Positions 39,167 to 47,288 of a stretch of 64,000 nucleotides of DNA are shown here, piece by piece. Positions within the stretch are counted from its first letter, which is position 1; every line of letters starts with the position of its first letter. Both the position numbers and the translations under genes were made by a program. The notes below the pieces were generated by a model. That model searched no databases. It had not been told where the DNA came from and saw only the letters and a program-made list of their open reading frames with translations. The stretch is from an uncultured Litoreibacter sp. (GTDB taxonomy: Bacteria > Pseudomonadota > Alphaproteobacteria > Rhodobacterales > Rhodobacteraceae): the NCBI GenBank assembly GCA_947494435.1, contig CANLUY010000002.1:744001-808000 (forward strand), in the 5' to 3' direction.

Positions 39167-40330
39167 TCACCACATCTGCTTGTAGAGCGAAACGATTTCA
39201 GCCCCCGTGGGAACACGGGGGTTATTTTGTGGGGAACCCGATGCAAGGGCCTGTTCCGCCATCAACTGCAACATCTCCTCGTTAGCCGCGTGCCCCAGAC
39301 TTGATGGTGTCGGTACTGCAAGATCCTCATTAAGGCGCTGCAAAGCCTCAACCAGTTTACCGCAGGCCAGTTGATCACTGTCCTGATCTGAAACGATCTC
39401 CATGACACGTGCACAATCGGCATATCGTTTCGGAGAGGCATCGACTGAGAACTCAGTCACTGTTGGCAAAAGCATCGCATTCGACAAACCATGCGCCACA
39501 TGAAAATGGGCACCGATTGGTCGGCTCATTCCATGAACCAAGGCCACTGACGCATTTGAGAACGCCATGCCTGCCTGTGACGCCGCAAGCATCAACGCTT
39601 CTCGTGCCGGGCCATCTTCGGGATCAGCATAAGCGCGCCTGACATTTTTGAAAATGAGCGGCATAGCCGACAACGCGAATGTATCTGTATACGCAAAAGC
39701 ACGTCGCGACACGTATGCTTCGATGGCGTGCGTCAAACTATCGACTGCCGTATCAGCCGTAATGCGAGCGGGTAGGGTGGTGGTAAAGCTCCAGTCAATA
39801 AGAGCTGCGGTTGCGACGCATCCAAGGCCTGAAAGGTTGTATTTCTCGGGGCTCTTTGTATCGGTGATCACGCACCAGCGGGTCAGCTCTGATCCCGTGC
39901 CGCCTGTGGTCGGAATGCAGATCACAGGAACCCCACATTTATCAATTTGTGTCGGCGCCTTGTAATCACGTACGTGGCCTTCATTCACACTCATGAAACT
40001 GATTGCCTTTGCCGCGTCCATCGGCGAGCCACCTCCGAACCCAATGATGCAATCAAAAGGTTGCGCGCGAAATGCTTCAAGCCCAGCTTCTACGCAGGCA
40101 TCTGTTGGATCGGGCATGACCCCGTCAAAGACGCTCCATTTCACACCGGCATTTGTTAAACGACCGGTGATGACATCCAGATGCCCGATCTCACGCAAGA
40201 CGGTATCCGTCACAATCAACGGATGTGACAGCCCGAGTTGGTCAAGAACATCTGGAAGCTCCAAGGCCGCGCCGCGCCCAATTCTAATGATGCGCGGGCT
40301 TTGAACCCGTCCTAAAAGTGCCTCACTCAT
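39167..40330 (-). CDS. Iron-containing alcohol dehydrogenase
   Basis: A 387-residue group III (Fe-ADH) dehydrogenase. NAD-binding elements are GFGGGSPMDAAKAIS and PTTGGTGSELTRWCVITD; the metal-binding residues are in DSLTHAIEAYVSRR and VHGMSRPIGAHFHVAHGLSNAMLLP. The family reduces or oxidises small alcohols, aldehydes or related hydroxy compounds, and the substrate here is open. ATG 40330 is preceded by GGGAAAG. The leader upstream contains an isolated minus-strand terminator (40430-40467), so expression may be controlled by transcription attenuation. Confidence 0.88.
   Translation of the reverse strand: MSEALLGRVQSPRIIRIGRGAALELPDVLDQLGLSHPLIVTDTVLREIGHLDVITGRLTNAGVKWSVFDGVMPDPTDACVEAGLEAFRAQPFDCIIGFGGGSPMDAAKAISFMSVNEGHVRDYKAPTQIDKCGVPVICIPTTGGTGSELTRWCVITDTKSPEKYNLSGLGCVATAALIDWSFTTTLPARITADTAVDSLTHAIEAYVSRRAFAYTDTFALSAMPLIFKNVRRAYADPEDGPAREALMLAASQAGMAFSNASVALVHGMSRPIGAHFHVAHGLSNAMLLPTVTEFSVDASPKRYADCARVMEIVSDQDSDQLACGKLVEALQRLNEDLAVPTPSSLGHAANEEMLQLMAEQALASGSPQNNPRVPTGAEIVSLYKQMW
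39202..39228 (+). terminator. Plus-strand terminator of SBP 2, embedded in the 3' end of the alcohol dehydrogenase gene
   Basis: CCCCCGTG (39202-39209) pairs perfectly with CACGGGGG (39214-39221) around GGAA, followed by TTATTTT. It lies 35 bases past the SBP 2 stop but within the coding sequence of the convergent gene, where it encodes part of its C-terminal NNPRVPTGAE. Confidence 0.85.
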
Positions 40331-40429
40331 GATCTTTCCCTTCGCTCTACCGTCGACTGTGGCAGGTTACGTATCCGGAACAAGCTGATTTCTGAGCTTT
40401 TCTGCGAAGTGGAGGTCAGAACTAAAACG

Positions 40430-40467
40430 GAAAAACCACAGCTTGCTCCCCAAAACCAAGCTGTGGT
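40430..40467 (-). terminator. Isolated minus-strand terminator in the leader of the Fe-ADH gene
   Basis: The arms ACCACAGCTTG (40435-40445) and CAAGCTGTGGT (40457-40467) are perfectly complementary over 11 bases with an 11-base loop. On the minus strand the stem is followed by TTTTT, the T-run of an intrinsic terminator. No minus-strand gene lies to its right before 40616. It may end a short RNA or attenuate the Fe-ADH transcript. Confidence 0.7.
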
Positions 40468-40615
40468 GACACAAATTAACCGTATTTACTGCATCCTTTT
40501 GGCATAATTCCGAACTTCGGGGCGACTGAAAAGTTGGAAACACACTGTTGATATCGAAGCAAAACTAGATGTCGATCTGCTTGACCCCATAGGGGAAGTC
40601 AGCGAAGTTGATCCA

Positions 40616-41593
40616 ATGATTGCCTACATCATCCGCCGCGTCTTCCAATCCCTCATTGTGCTTCTTGTCGTCGGGCTCGTGGCGTTCTCGATGTTTCGTT
40701 TTGTGGGCGATCCGATCGACAACATGTTGGGGCAAGAGCGCACGCAAGAAGATATTGAGCGTTTGCGGACGACGTTGGGCTTGGATCAACCGTTCCCCGT
40801 GCAATATGCGAAGTTCTTGGCGAATGCGGCGCAGGGCAATTTCGGTGTGAGTTACCGGCAGGGCCGGCCCGTCGCAACGATTATCGCTGAACGTGCACCG
40901 GCAACGCTGGAACTCGCTCTCGTGTCTGGTGTTTTGGCACTTGTTTTCGGCATCGGACTAGGGGTGTTCACGGCTATCCGGCGAAACGGCATTGCCTCTA
41001 ATGTCATCATGACAACAAGCTTGATTGGCGTCTCACTTCCCACTTTCCTGATCGGAATTTTGCTGATCTACGTCTTTTCAGTCTCGCTTGGCTGGTTGCC
41101 GTCCTTCGGGCGTGGGGAAACAACAAAAATAGGCGGATGGAGCACCGGTTTTCTGACAGGATCAGGCCTTAAGGCATTGATATTGCCATCAATTACACTT
41201 GGGCTGTATCAGATGACTTTGATCATGCGATTGGTTAGATCAGAAATGCTGGAAGTGCTTCGACAAGACTACATACGCTTCGCACGTGCACGCGGACTTC
41301 GCGAGCGGTCGGTCAATTTCCGTCATGCGCTGAAGAACACGATGGTCCCCGTCATTACGGTCGTTGGTCTTCAGCTTGGGGCGATTATCGCATTCGCGAT
41401 TATCACTGAAACCGTTTTCCAATGGCCTGGCGTGGGCTTGCTGTTCATTAATGCAATCCAGTTTGTCGACATTCCGGTCATGGCAGCCTACCTGATGCTA
41501 ATCTCGGTGATGTTTGTCGCGATCAATTTGATCGTTGATCTGCTGTATTTTGCAATTGACCCGCGCCTACGCATCGACGGGAGACACGCATGA
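40616..41593 (+). CDS. dppB: Peptide-type ABC transporter permease (DppB/OppB family)
   Basis: A 325-residue inner-membrane permease with six helices. MIAYIIRRVFQSLIVLLVVG, GLDQPFPVQYAKFLANAAQGNFGVSYRQGRPV and the coupling loop DYIRFARARGLRERSVNFRHALKNTMVPVITV are diagnostic of DppB/OppB. It pairs with the DppC-type permease, whose ATG overlaps its stop by four bases. A 285-base gap precedes it, with no gene seen except the leader elements of the opposite strand. Confidence 0.92.
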   Translation: MIAYIIRRVFQSLIVLLVVGLVAFSMFRFVGDPIDNMLGQERTQEDIERLRTTLGLDQPFPVQYAKFLANAAQGNFGVSYRQGRPVATIIAERAPATLELALVSGVLALVFGIGLGVFTAIRRNGIASNVIMTTSLIGVSLPTFLIGILLIYVFSVSLGWLPSFGRGETTKIGGWSTGFLTGSGLKALILPSITLGLYQMTLIMRLVRSEMLEVLRQDYIRFARARGLRERSVNFRHALKNTMVPVITVVGLQLGAIIAFAIITETVFQWPGVGLLFINAIQFVDIPVMAAYLMLISVMFVAINLIVDLLYFAIDPRLRIDGRHA

Positions 41594-42525
41594 GTTCCGC
41601 GCAGACTGACCCCTCCCGTATCCGCAAGATGTGGGACAGCGACTTCGCGTGGGCGTTTCGGCAGTCTCCGGTCGCTATGATCTCAACGGCTGTGACGCTG
41701 ACGCTGATCCTTGCAGCGGTGTTTGCGCCTTTAATCGCTCCGTTTAACCCGTTTGATCCCGGCAGTCTGAACCTGATGAACGGCTTCACGCCACCGTCGA
41801 CCCCTAATCAATTCACACAAGACACGTTCCTTCTTGGCACCGATGATCAGGGCAGGGACGTCTATTCAACGATCCTGTATGGCATGCGTATCTCATTGTT
41901 CGTGGGTTTTTCCGCCGTGGCCTTCGCGATGATCCTCGGGATCACACTGGGACTGGTCGCGGGGTATGTCGGAGGATGGACAGAAACGATCATTATGCGC
42001 ATCGCGGATGTCCAACTGACTTTCCCAAGTATTCTGGTCGCGATGCTGATCACAGGGGTCGCTAAGGGGTTTACGCCTGTTGAATACCGCGACTCCATGG
42101 CGATTATCGTGTTGATTGTGGCGATTGGCCTGTCTGACTGGGTGCAATTTGCGCGCGTTGTCCGTGGGTCCACTCTGGTTGAGAAAAATAAGGAATACGT
42201 CCAAGCCGCCAAGCTTATTGGACGCAAACCGTTCTTCATCATGCTGCGCCACATCTTACCGAATGTCCTAAGTCCCGTGCTCGTCATCGCAACTATCAGC
42301 TTGGCGCTTGCAATCATCGCTGAGGCCACACTCAGCTTTCTTGGCGTCGGGGCGCCACCGACACAGCCCTCGCTTGGAACCCTCATTCGGATCGGGCAAG
42401 GATATCTCTACTCTGGGGAGTGGTGGATCCTGCTCTTCCCATCCATCACGCTTCTGGCGCTTGCTTTGGCAGTCAACCTTCTGGGCGACTGGCTGCGGGA
42501 CGCGCTCAATCCAAAACTGCGCTAA
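41590..42525 (+). CDS. dppC: Peptide-type ABC transporter permease (DppC/OppC family)
   Basis: A 311-residue inner-membrane permease. PFNPFDPGSLNLMNGFTPPS and FLLGTDDQGRDVYSTILYGMRISLFVG form the family N-terminal region. The coupling loop is EYVQAAKLIGRKPFFIMLRHILPNVLSPVLV, and EATLSFLGVGAPPTQPSLGTLIRIGQ closes the second membrane part. A DUF2059 protein gene follows 11 bases downstream, between this permease and the ATPases. Confidence 0.93.
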   Translation: MSSAQTDPSRIRKMWDSDFAWAFRQSPVAMISTAVTLTLILAAVFAPLIAPFNPFDPGSLNLMNGFTPPSTPNQFTQDTFLLGTDDQGRDVYSTILYGMRISLFVGFSAVAFAMILGITLGLVAGYVGGWTETIIMRIADVQLTFPSILVAMLITGVAKGFTPVEYRDSMAIIVLIVAIGLSDWVQFARVVRGSTLVEKNKEYVQAAKLIGRKPFFIMLRHILPNVLSPVLVIATISLALAIIAEATLSFLGVGAPPTQPSLGTLIRIGQGYLYSGEWWILLFPSITLLALALAVNLLGDWLRDALNPKLR

Positions 42526-42536
42526 AGGAATTTTTC

Positions 42537-42986
42537 ATGAAACCGATCTTTACAATCGCAGCAGCTGCTTGTTTCGCTTTGCCTGCATTTGCAGACGAAG
42601 CCACAGATGCCGCTGCTGCGTTCATAAATTCGCCGGTTCAGCAAAAGCTGATGGATGACATGCTAAGCCCAGATATGATCATGACACAGATGCAGACAGT
42701 TGCCGCGCAACTGCCCGAGGACAAGGTCGAAATACTGGTCAAAATCGTCACGGAAGAGCTGGAAGACATCCGCCCCAAAATGGAAGATGCGATGATTGCG
42801 GGCGCGGCCCAATCCTTCACAATTGACGAGATCAACGCGTTAACCGCATTCTACAACTCACCCCTCGGGGCCTCAGCAATGAGCAAGATGACCCCCTATA
42901 TGCAGCAAACGATGAGCGCTTTGGGGCCATCGATGCAGGAGATGCAGCGCAACATCATGACGCGTGCGCAGAAAGAGCTGCAATAA
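42537..42986 (+). CDS. DUF2059 family exported protein in the peptide transporter operon
   Basis: A 149-residue protein with a signal peptide (MKPIFTIAAAACFALPAFA-DE), translated from ATG 42537 after AAAGGAA; an in-frame upstream ATG inside dppC lacks that leader. The body is helical with the DUF2059 pattern IDEINALTAFYNSPLGASAMSKMTPYMQQTM. The family is periplasmic with no known activity. It is placed inside the operon: 11 bases after dppC, and its stop is directly followed by the GTG of dppD. A second DUF2059 gene lies at 45228. Its presence suggests an accessory role in uptake, which is unproven. Confidence 0.82.
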   Translation: MKPIFTIAAAACFALPAFADEATDAAAAFINSPVQQKLMDDMLSPDMIMTQMQTVAAQLPEDKVEILVKIVTEELEDIRPKMEDAMIAGAAQSFTIDEINALTAFYNSPLGASAMSKMTPYMQQTMSALGPSMQEMQRNIMTRAQKELQ

Positions 42987-43979
42987 GTGAGCCAGCCTGT
43001 CCTTTCCGTTCGCGATCTTGTCGTTGAAATCCCGACGCGCCACGGCCTTCTGAAGCCGGTCGATGGTGTAAGCTATGACATCATGCCAGGTGAAATTCTG
43101 GGCGTAGTCGGCGAAAGTGGCGCGGGAAAGTCGATGACAGGCAACGCGGTGATCGGACTGCTGGACAGGCCTGCACGCATTTCGGAAGGTGAAATTCATC
43201 TCAATGGCGAGCGGATCGACAATTTGTCATTGCGTGAACTGCGCCGCTACCGAGGCAAACAGATTGGCATGGTTTTTCAAGACCCGCTGACATCATTGAA
43301 CCCGCTTCTGCCAATTGGCGACCAACTAACCGAGACCATTCAAGAACATCTCTCCGTCTCAAACTCTGAAGCTCACAATCGGGCTGTTGCAGCATTGGAA
43401 GAGGTTGGGATCCCGGCAGCGGCGGAACGTATTGGTAGCTATCCGCACGAGTTTTCGGGCGGTATGCGGCAACGCGTTGTGATCGCACTAGCCCTTTGTG
43501 CGGAGCCGACTTTGGTCATCGCAGACGAGCCCACCACCGCATTGGATGTATCTGTGCAAGCGCAGATTACGGCACTGCTTAAGCGGCTTTGCCGAGAGCG
43601 CGGCATGGCTGTTATGCTGGTCACGCATGATATGGGCGTCATCGCAGAAACGGCAGACCGGGTCGCGGTTATGTATGCAGGAAAGCTAGCAGAGCTTGGC
43701 CCTGTTCGGGACGTCATCGGTTCGCCGCGTCACCCTTATACGGACGGCCTGATGGGGTCCACGCCGCTCGCCTCAAAAGGCAAACGACGCCTGCACCAAA
43801 TTCCAGGCAACATGCCACGACTGGGTAATCTACCAGATGGCTGTGCTTTTCACCCGCGCTGCCCATACACACAAGAAAAGTGTCTTCAAAATCCGGGCCC
43901 ACGACTAAAGACGACAGACGGGCGCGCCGCCTGTTGGTTCCCACTAGACGCGCCGGCGGCGGCAAAAGGGGTGGCCTGA
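42987..43979 (+). CDS. dppD: Peptide-type ABC transporter ATPase (DppD/OppD family)
   Basis: A 330-residue cytoplasmic ATPase. Walker A GESGAGKS, signature FSGGMRQRVVIALAL, Walker B LVIADEPTTALD, and the OppD/DppD C-terminal extension with CAFHPRCPYTQEKC, the conserved cysteine-rich segment. It starts with GTG directly after the DUF2059 stop, the tight spacing supporting translational coupling. It pairs with DppF, whose ATG overlaps its TGA by one base. Confidence 0.92.
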   Translation: MSQPVLSVRDLVVEIPTRHGLLKPVDGVSYDIMPGEILGVVGESGAGKSMTGNAVIGLLDRPARISEGEIHLNGERIDNLSLRELRRYRGKQIGMVFQDPLTSLNPLLPIGDQLTETIQEHLSVSNSEAHNRAVAALEEVGIPAAAERIGSYPHEFSGGMRQRVVIALALCAEPTLVIADEPTTALDVSVQAQITALLKRLCRERGMAVMLVTHDMGVIAETADRVAVMYAGKLAELGPVRDVIGSPRHPYTDGLMGSTPLASKGKRRLHQIPGNMPRLGNLPDGCAFHPRCPYTQEKCLQNPGPRLKTTDGRAACWFPLDAPAAAKGVA

Positions 43980-44956
43980 TGTCTGTCATCGTTTCCGTCA
44001 AAAACCTGACCCGCAATTTCGACGTCTCAAAGCCGTGGCTTAACCGTGTCATTGAGCGTTTGTCAAAGCGGAATTTGACCGCGGTTTCCGACGTCTCCTT
44101 CGATGTTGAGGAAAACACCGTATACGCATTGGTAGGAGAGTCAGGATCCGGCAAATCCACCATCGGCAAAATGATCGTGGGTTTGCTCAACCCATCCCAA
44201 GGCACCGTCGAAATTGAAGGCGTAAACCTCGCAACAGAGACGGATGAAGACAAGATCGCAACAGTTCGCTCGGATATCCAGATGGTGTTCCAAGACCCCT
44301 ATGCCTCGCTCAACCCACGCTGGAAAGTGCGTGACATCATCGCAGAACCCGCCGCCGCACAAGGTGAGGCCACAGAAGGTCTCTCCGAAAAACTGCTGGA
44401 GCAAGTCGGCCTGAGCGCCTCGGATGCAAACAAATTTCCGCATGAATTTTCTGGTGGGCAACGCCAACGGATATGCGTCGCGCGTGCACTGGCGTCCGAG
44501 CCTAATCTAATCGTATGCGACGAACCCACATCTGCGCTGGACGTCTCCGTCCAAGCTCAGGTCCTTAATCTGATGTCGGATCTCAAAGATGAGTTTGGAC
44601 TGACGTATCTTTTCATTTCACACGATTTGACCGTCATCCAGCACATGGCGGACAAAATTGGAGTTCTTTATTTGGGACGGTTGGTCGAAGAGGCCGCGCC
44701 GACCGATCTTTTCGGAAACCCTCAACATCCCTATACGCAGATGCTGTTGGAAGCCGCGCCGCGCATGGATGGTTTTGGCCGTGAAGTTGAACCGCCCGAA
44801 GGGGAGATCCCTGACCCCATTAGCCCACCGTCAGGCTGTGCGTTCCATCCGCGCTGCCCATTGGCAATTGACCGTTGCGCAAAAGAAAGACCTGAGCTGA
44901 CCGTGAAAGACAGCACGCGCGTTGCATGCTTCAAACCCGGCGAAAAAGCTGTTTAG
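43979..44956 (+). CDS. dppF: Peptide-type ABC transporter ATPase (DppF/OppF family)
   Basis: A 325-residue ATPase starting at ATG 43979, which overlaps the dppD TGA by one base; a longer in-frame reading into dppD is not supported. Walker A GESGSGKSTIGKMIVGL, signature FSGGQRQRICVARAL, Walker B LIVCDEPTSALD and the C-terminal CAFHPRCPLAIDRC are present. NPYASLNPRWKVRDI-type sequence (here DPYASLNPRWKVRDI) is typical of OppF. It is the last gene of the operon; the tRNA-Ser gene lies convergent just after it. Confidence 0.93.
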   Translation: MSVIVSVKNLTRNFDVSKPWLNRVIERLSKRNLTAVSDVSFDVEENTVYALVGESGSGKSTIGKMIVGLLNPSQGTVEIEGVNLATETDEDKIATVRSDIQMVFQDPYASLNPRWKVRDIIAEPAAAQGEATEGLSEKLLEQVGLSASDANKFPHEFSGGQRQRICVARALASEPNLIVCDEPTSALDVSVQAQVLNLMSDLKDEFGLTYLFISHDLTVIQHMADKIGVLYLGRLVEEAAPTDLFGNPQHPYTQMLLEAAPRMDGFGREVEPPEGEIPDPISPPSGCAFHPRCPLAIDRCAKERPELTVKDSTRVACFKPGEKAV

Positions 44957-44966
44957 AATTCTTTGA

Positions 44967-45056
44967 TGGCGGAGAGACAGGGATTCGAACCCTGGGAACC
45001 CTCTCGAGCTCAACGGTTTTCGAAACCGTCCCGTTCGACCACTCCGGCACCTCTCC
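44967..45056 (-). tRNA. tRNA-Ser (anticodon CGA)
   Basis: Read on the minus strand it folds as a class II tRNA: a seven-pair acceptor stem (GGAGAGG with TCTCTCC, one G-T pair), a long variable arm, T arm GGTTCGAATCC and an anticodon stem ACGGT/ACCGT with loop TTCGAAA, giving anticodon CGA for UCG codons. The discriminator base is G, as required for serine tRNAs, and CCA is encoded (44967-44969). Confidence 0.95.
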
Positions 45057-45227
45057 GCGCCACTGATGTGTGATCAGGTGCGCGGGGTTTAGCGAAGGGG
45101 CAGGGGGGGTGCAAGGGGCTTTGTGAAACGGTGTTTTTCCGCGTTTTTCAAAATAGTTTTAACCGCCAGATTGTCGAAAGTGACTTAGAGACCTAGTATG
45201 AGGGTAAGAAAAAGTGAGGTTTTATCT

Positions 45228-46049
45228 ATGCGCGTATTCGCATCCACAGTCTTGATGACGCTGAGCATCGCTCTTCCCGCAGTTGCGGAGAGCGGCGCTA
45301 TGGTCAATCGTTATTTCACCGCATTGAAGATGCAGGACGTATTTGAGATTTTACGCGATGAAGGCGTCAAGGCAGGTCTGGATATTGCTGAAGAAGAAGA
45401 TGGGATCAACGCGTCACCGGCTTGGACGGCCCGGATTAAAAGTATCTATGCTATCGACAAGATGGACGCCGCTTTCCGACACGCTTTGAGTGAGGCCAGC
45501 GACCTGGATGCGTCAGAGGAAGCAGTTGCGTTCTTTGAAACTGAGTTTGGTCAACGTGTTGTAAATATCGAGTTGGATGCACGGCGCGCGCTGAGCGACG
45601 AGTCGATTGAAGACGCCGTACGCGAACAGGCGAACGCCTTAAAGGAAGAAGACCCGAACCGGTTAGAGCTCTACGATCAATTCATCAAAGTAAACGATCT
45701 GATCGACAGCAACGTTATGGGCGCGCTAAATGCAAACCTCGCATTTTACCAAGGTCTGGGGGCCAACCCGCTTTTTAGCGGAATGGATGAAGGCGCGATG
45801 CTCTCGCAGGTCTATGGCCAAGAAGCTGAAATTCGTGAGGACATGGAAGACTGGACCCGCAACTTCTCCGTGCTTGCATATGGGTTGCTGACAGATGAAG
45901 AGATCGAGCAATATATTGCGATCTCCGATACGAAGGCTGGCCAACTGTTGAATACAGCGCTCTTTTCGGGTTTCGACAAAGTGTTCGAGTTGCAAAGCTT
46001 TGAGTTGGGTCGCGCCATGGCTGAATTCCTCGTTGGCGACGACACTTAA
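45228..46049 (+). CDS. DUF2059 family exported protein
   Basis: A 273-residue protein with a signal peptide (MRVFASTVLMTLSIALPAVA-ES) and the DUF2059-type helical body. EEAVAFFETEFGQRVVNIE and LTDEEIEQYIAISDTKAGQLLNTALFSGFDKVFE repeat the family pattern (a helix ending in 'F...S..G'), apparently twice, suggesting an internal duplication. ATG 45228 follows AGTGAGG; an ATG at 45198 would put ten polar residues before the leader. The gene is about 180 bases downstream of the tRNA-Ser and about 180 upstream of rplU. Function unknown. Confidence 0.8.
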   Translation: MRVFASTVLMTLSIALPAVAESGAMVNRYFTALKMQDVFEILRDEGVKAGLDIAEEEDGINASPAWTARIKSIYAIDKMDAAFRHALSEASDLDASEEAVAFFETEFGQRVVNIELDARRALSDESIEDAVREQANALKEEDPNRLELYDQFIKVNDLIDSNVMGALNANLAFYQGLGANPLFSGMDEGAMLSQVYGQEAEIREDMEDWTRNFSVLAYGLLTDEEIEQYIAISDTKAGQLLNTALFSGFDKVFELQSFELGRAMAEFLVGDDT

Positions 46050-46087
46050 TCGCTTGACTTAAACAGGTCAGTCACGCATATGCGCGG

Positions 46088-46107
46088 TTCCAGCCATGGG
46101 GCTGGAA
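46088..46107 (+). other. Hairpin in the leader of rplU-rpmA
   Basis: TTCCAGCC (46088-46095) and GGCTGGAA (46100-46107) are perfectly complementary with a four-base loop. It is 40-60 bases past the DUF2059 stop and 120 bases before rplU. No T-run follows, so it may be a leader element for ribosomal-protein autoregulation or a Rho-type boundary. Confidence 0.4.
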
Positions 46108-46226
46108 TTATGAAACAGACGCTCCGATCCGGGGGCGCGCAGTCCGAGGTAGCTTAACCTTTTGATAGGTAAGCAAAAACGCCGCCCAGCGGGACCACAG
46201 GACGCGGATGAAAAAAGGTATGCGAT

Positions 46227-46928
46227 ATGTTCGCGGTTCTAAAAACCGGCGGCAAGCAATATAAAGTCGCCTCTGGCGATGTTTTGCGCGTCGAAAAACT
46301 TGATGCCGCCGCTGGCGACAAAGTTCAATTCAACGAAATCTTGATGGTCGGCGACCAAATCGGTGCGCCACTTGTCGAAGACGCTGGCGTTCAAGCCGAA
46401 GTCATTGACCAGATTAAAGGCATCAAAACAATCAACTTCGTAAAGCGTCGCCGGAAGCACTCTTCTAAGCGCACCAAAGGTCACCGTCAGCAACTGACGC
46501 TTCTGCGCGTGACAGACATCCTCGCCAAAGGCGCAGGTAAATCTGGCGTTAAAGCTGCCATTGGTGGTGCAGGCGTATCTGTTGCAGCTTTGGATGCTGC
46601 GGCTCCTAAGAAAGCTGCTCCGAAGAAAGCAAAGCCTGCTGCAAAAATCGAAAAGGCTGAAGCACCAAAGGCTGAAAAGAAAGCCACACCGAAAAAAGCA
46701 GCTCCGAAGAAGGCCGCTGCGAAGTCAGAAGCTGATGATCTGACACAGATCAGTGGCGTTGGTCCGGTCATCGTCAAGAAGCTGAACGATCTTGGCGTTA
46801 CAACATTCGCTGAAATCGCGGCATGGTCAAAAGACGATATCGCTGCTATGGACGAGAAACTGAATTTCAAAGGCCGTATTGAGCGTGACGATTGGCTCAA
46901 GCAAGCCAAGAAACTCGCTAAAGGCTAA
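46227..46928 (+). CDS. rplU: 50S ribosomal protein bL21 with C-terminal linker and helix-hairpin-helix extension
   Basis: Residues 1-103 are a standard bL21 ([56 protein letters not shown]). Beyond this comes an Ala/Lys/Pro-rich linker of about 60 residues, similar to histone H1 tails. It ends in a helix-hairpin-helix-like domain ([29 protein letters not shown] ... [13 protein letters not shown]). The protein has 233 residues against about 103 in enteric bacteria. Similar tails are found in Rhodobacterales L21 and NuoE. The extension may bind RNA; that role is inference. rpmA follows 12 bases downstream. Confidence 0.95.
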   Translation: MFAVLKTGGKQYKVASGDVLRVEKLDAAAGDKVQFNEILMVGDQIGAPLVEDAGVQAEVIDQIKGIKTINFVKRRRKHSSKRTKGHRQQLTLLRVTDILAKGAGKSGVKAAIGGAGVSVAALDAAAPKKAAPKKAKPAAKIEKAEAPKAEKKATPKKAAPKKAAAKSEADDLTQISGVGPVIVKKLNDLGVTTFAEIAAWSKDDIAAMDEKLNFKGRIERDDWLKQAKKLAKG

Positions 46929-46940
46929 GGAGAACACGAG

Positions 46941-47210
46941 ATGGCACATAAAAAAGCAGGTGGTTCGTCCCGTAACGGTCGCGATTCCGCAGGTCGCCGC
47001 CTTGGCGTCAAAAAATACGGCGGCGAAGCCGTGATCCCCGGCAACATCATCGTGCGTCAGCGCGGTACGGTCAAATGGCCGGGTGAGGGCGTTGGCATGG
47101 GCAAAGATCACACGATCTTCGCAACCGTCGAAGGCAACGTGCAATTCCATAAGGGCCTCAAAGGCCGCATGTTTGTATCGGTCCTCCCAGTGGCGGAGGC
47201 CGCTGAGTAA
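46941..47210 (+). CDS. rpmA: 50S ribosomal protein bL27
   Basis: The 89-residue bL27 with the expected N-terminus [28 protein letters not shown] and the conserved [12 protein letters not shown]. Its N-terminal tail reaches the peptidyl-transferase centre. It is co-transcribed with rplU (AAGGAG in the 12-base gap) and followed by a strong terminator. Confidence 0.97.
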   Translation: MAHKKAGGSSRNGRDSAGRRLGVKKYGGEAVIPGNIIVRQRGTVKWPGEGVGMGKDHTIFATVEGNVQFHKGLKGRMFVSVLPVAEAAE

Positions 47211-47235
47211 ACCGAAAGCTTCAAGCAAATTTTGA

Positions 47236-47264
47236 GGGGATCGGTGCAGACCGGTCCCCTTTTT
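47236..47264 (+). terminator. Rho-independent terminator of rplU-rpmA
   Basis: GGGGATCGGT (47236-47245) pairs with ACCGGTCCCC (47250-47259), one T-G pair, loop GCAG, then TTTTTC. Confidence 0.9.
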
Positions 47265-47288
47265 CGTTTCATCTGAGGACGCATCATC

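Noticed and set aside
45121-45180. A third CtrA box upstream of the DUF2059 gene (TCAA-N7-TTAAC)
   Set aside because: The first half has a mismatch and the surroundings are T-rich, so chance is likely.
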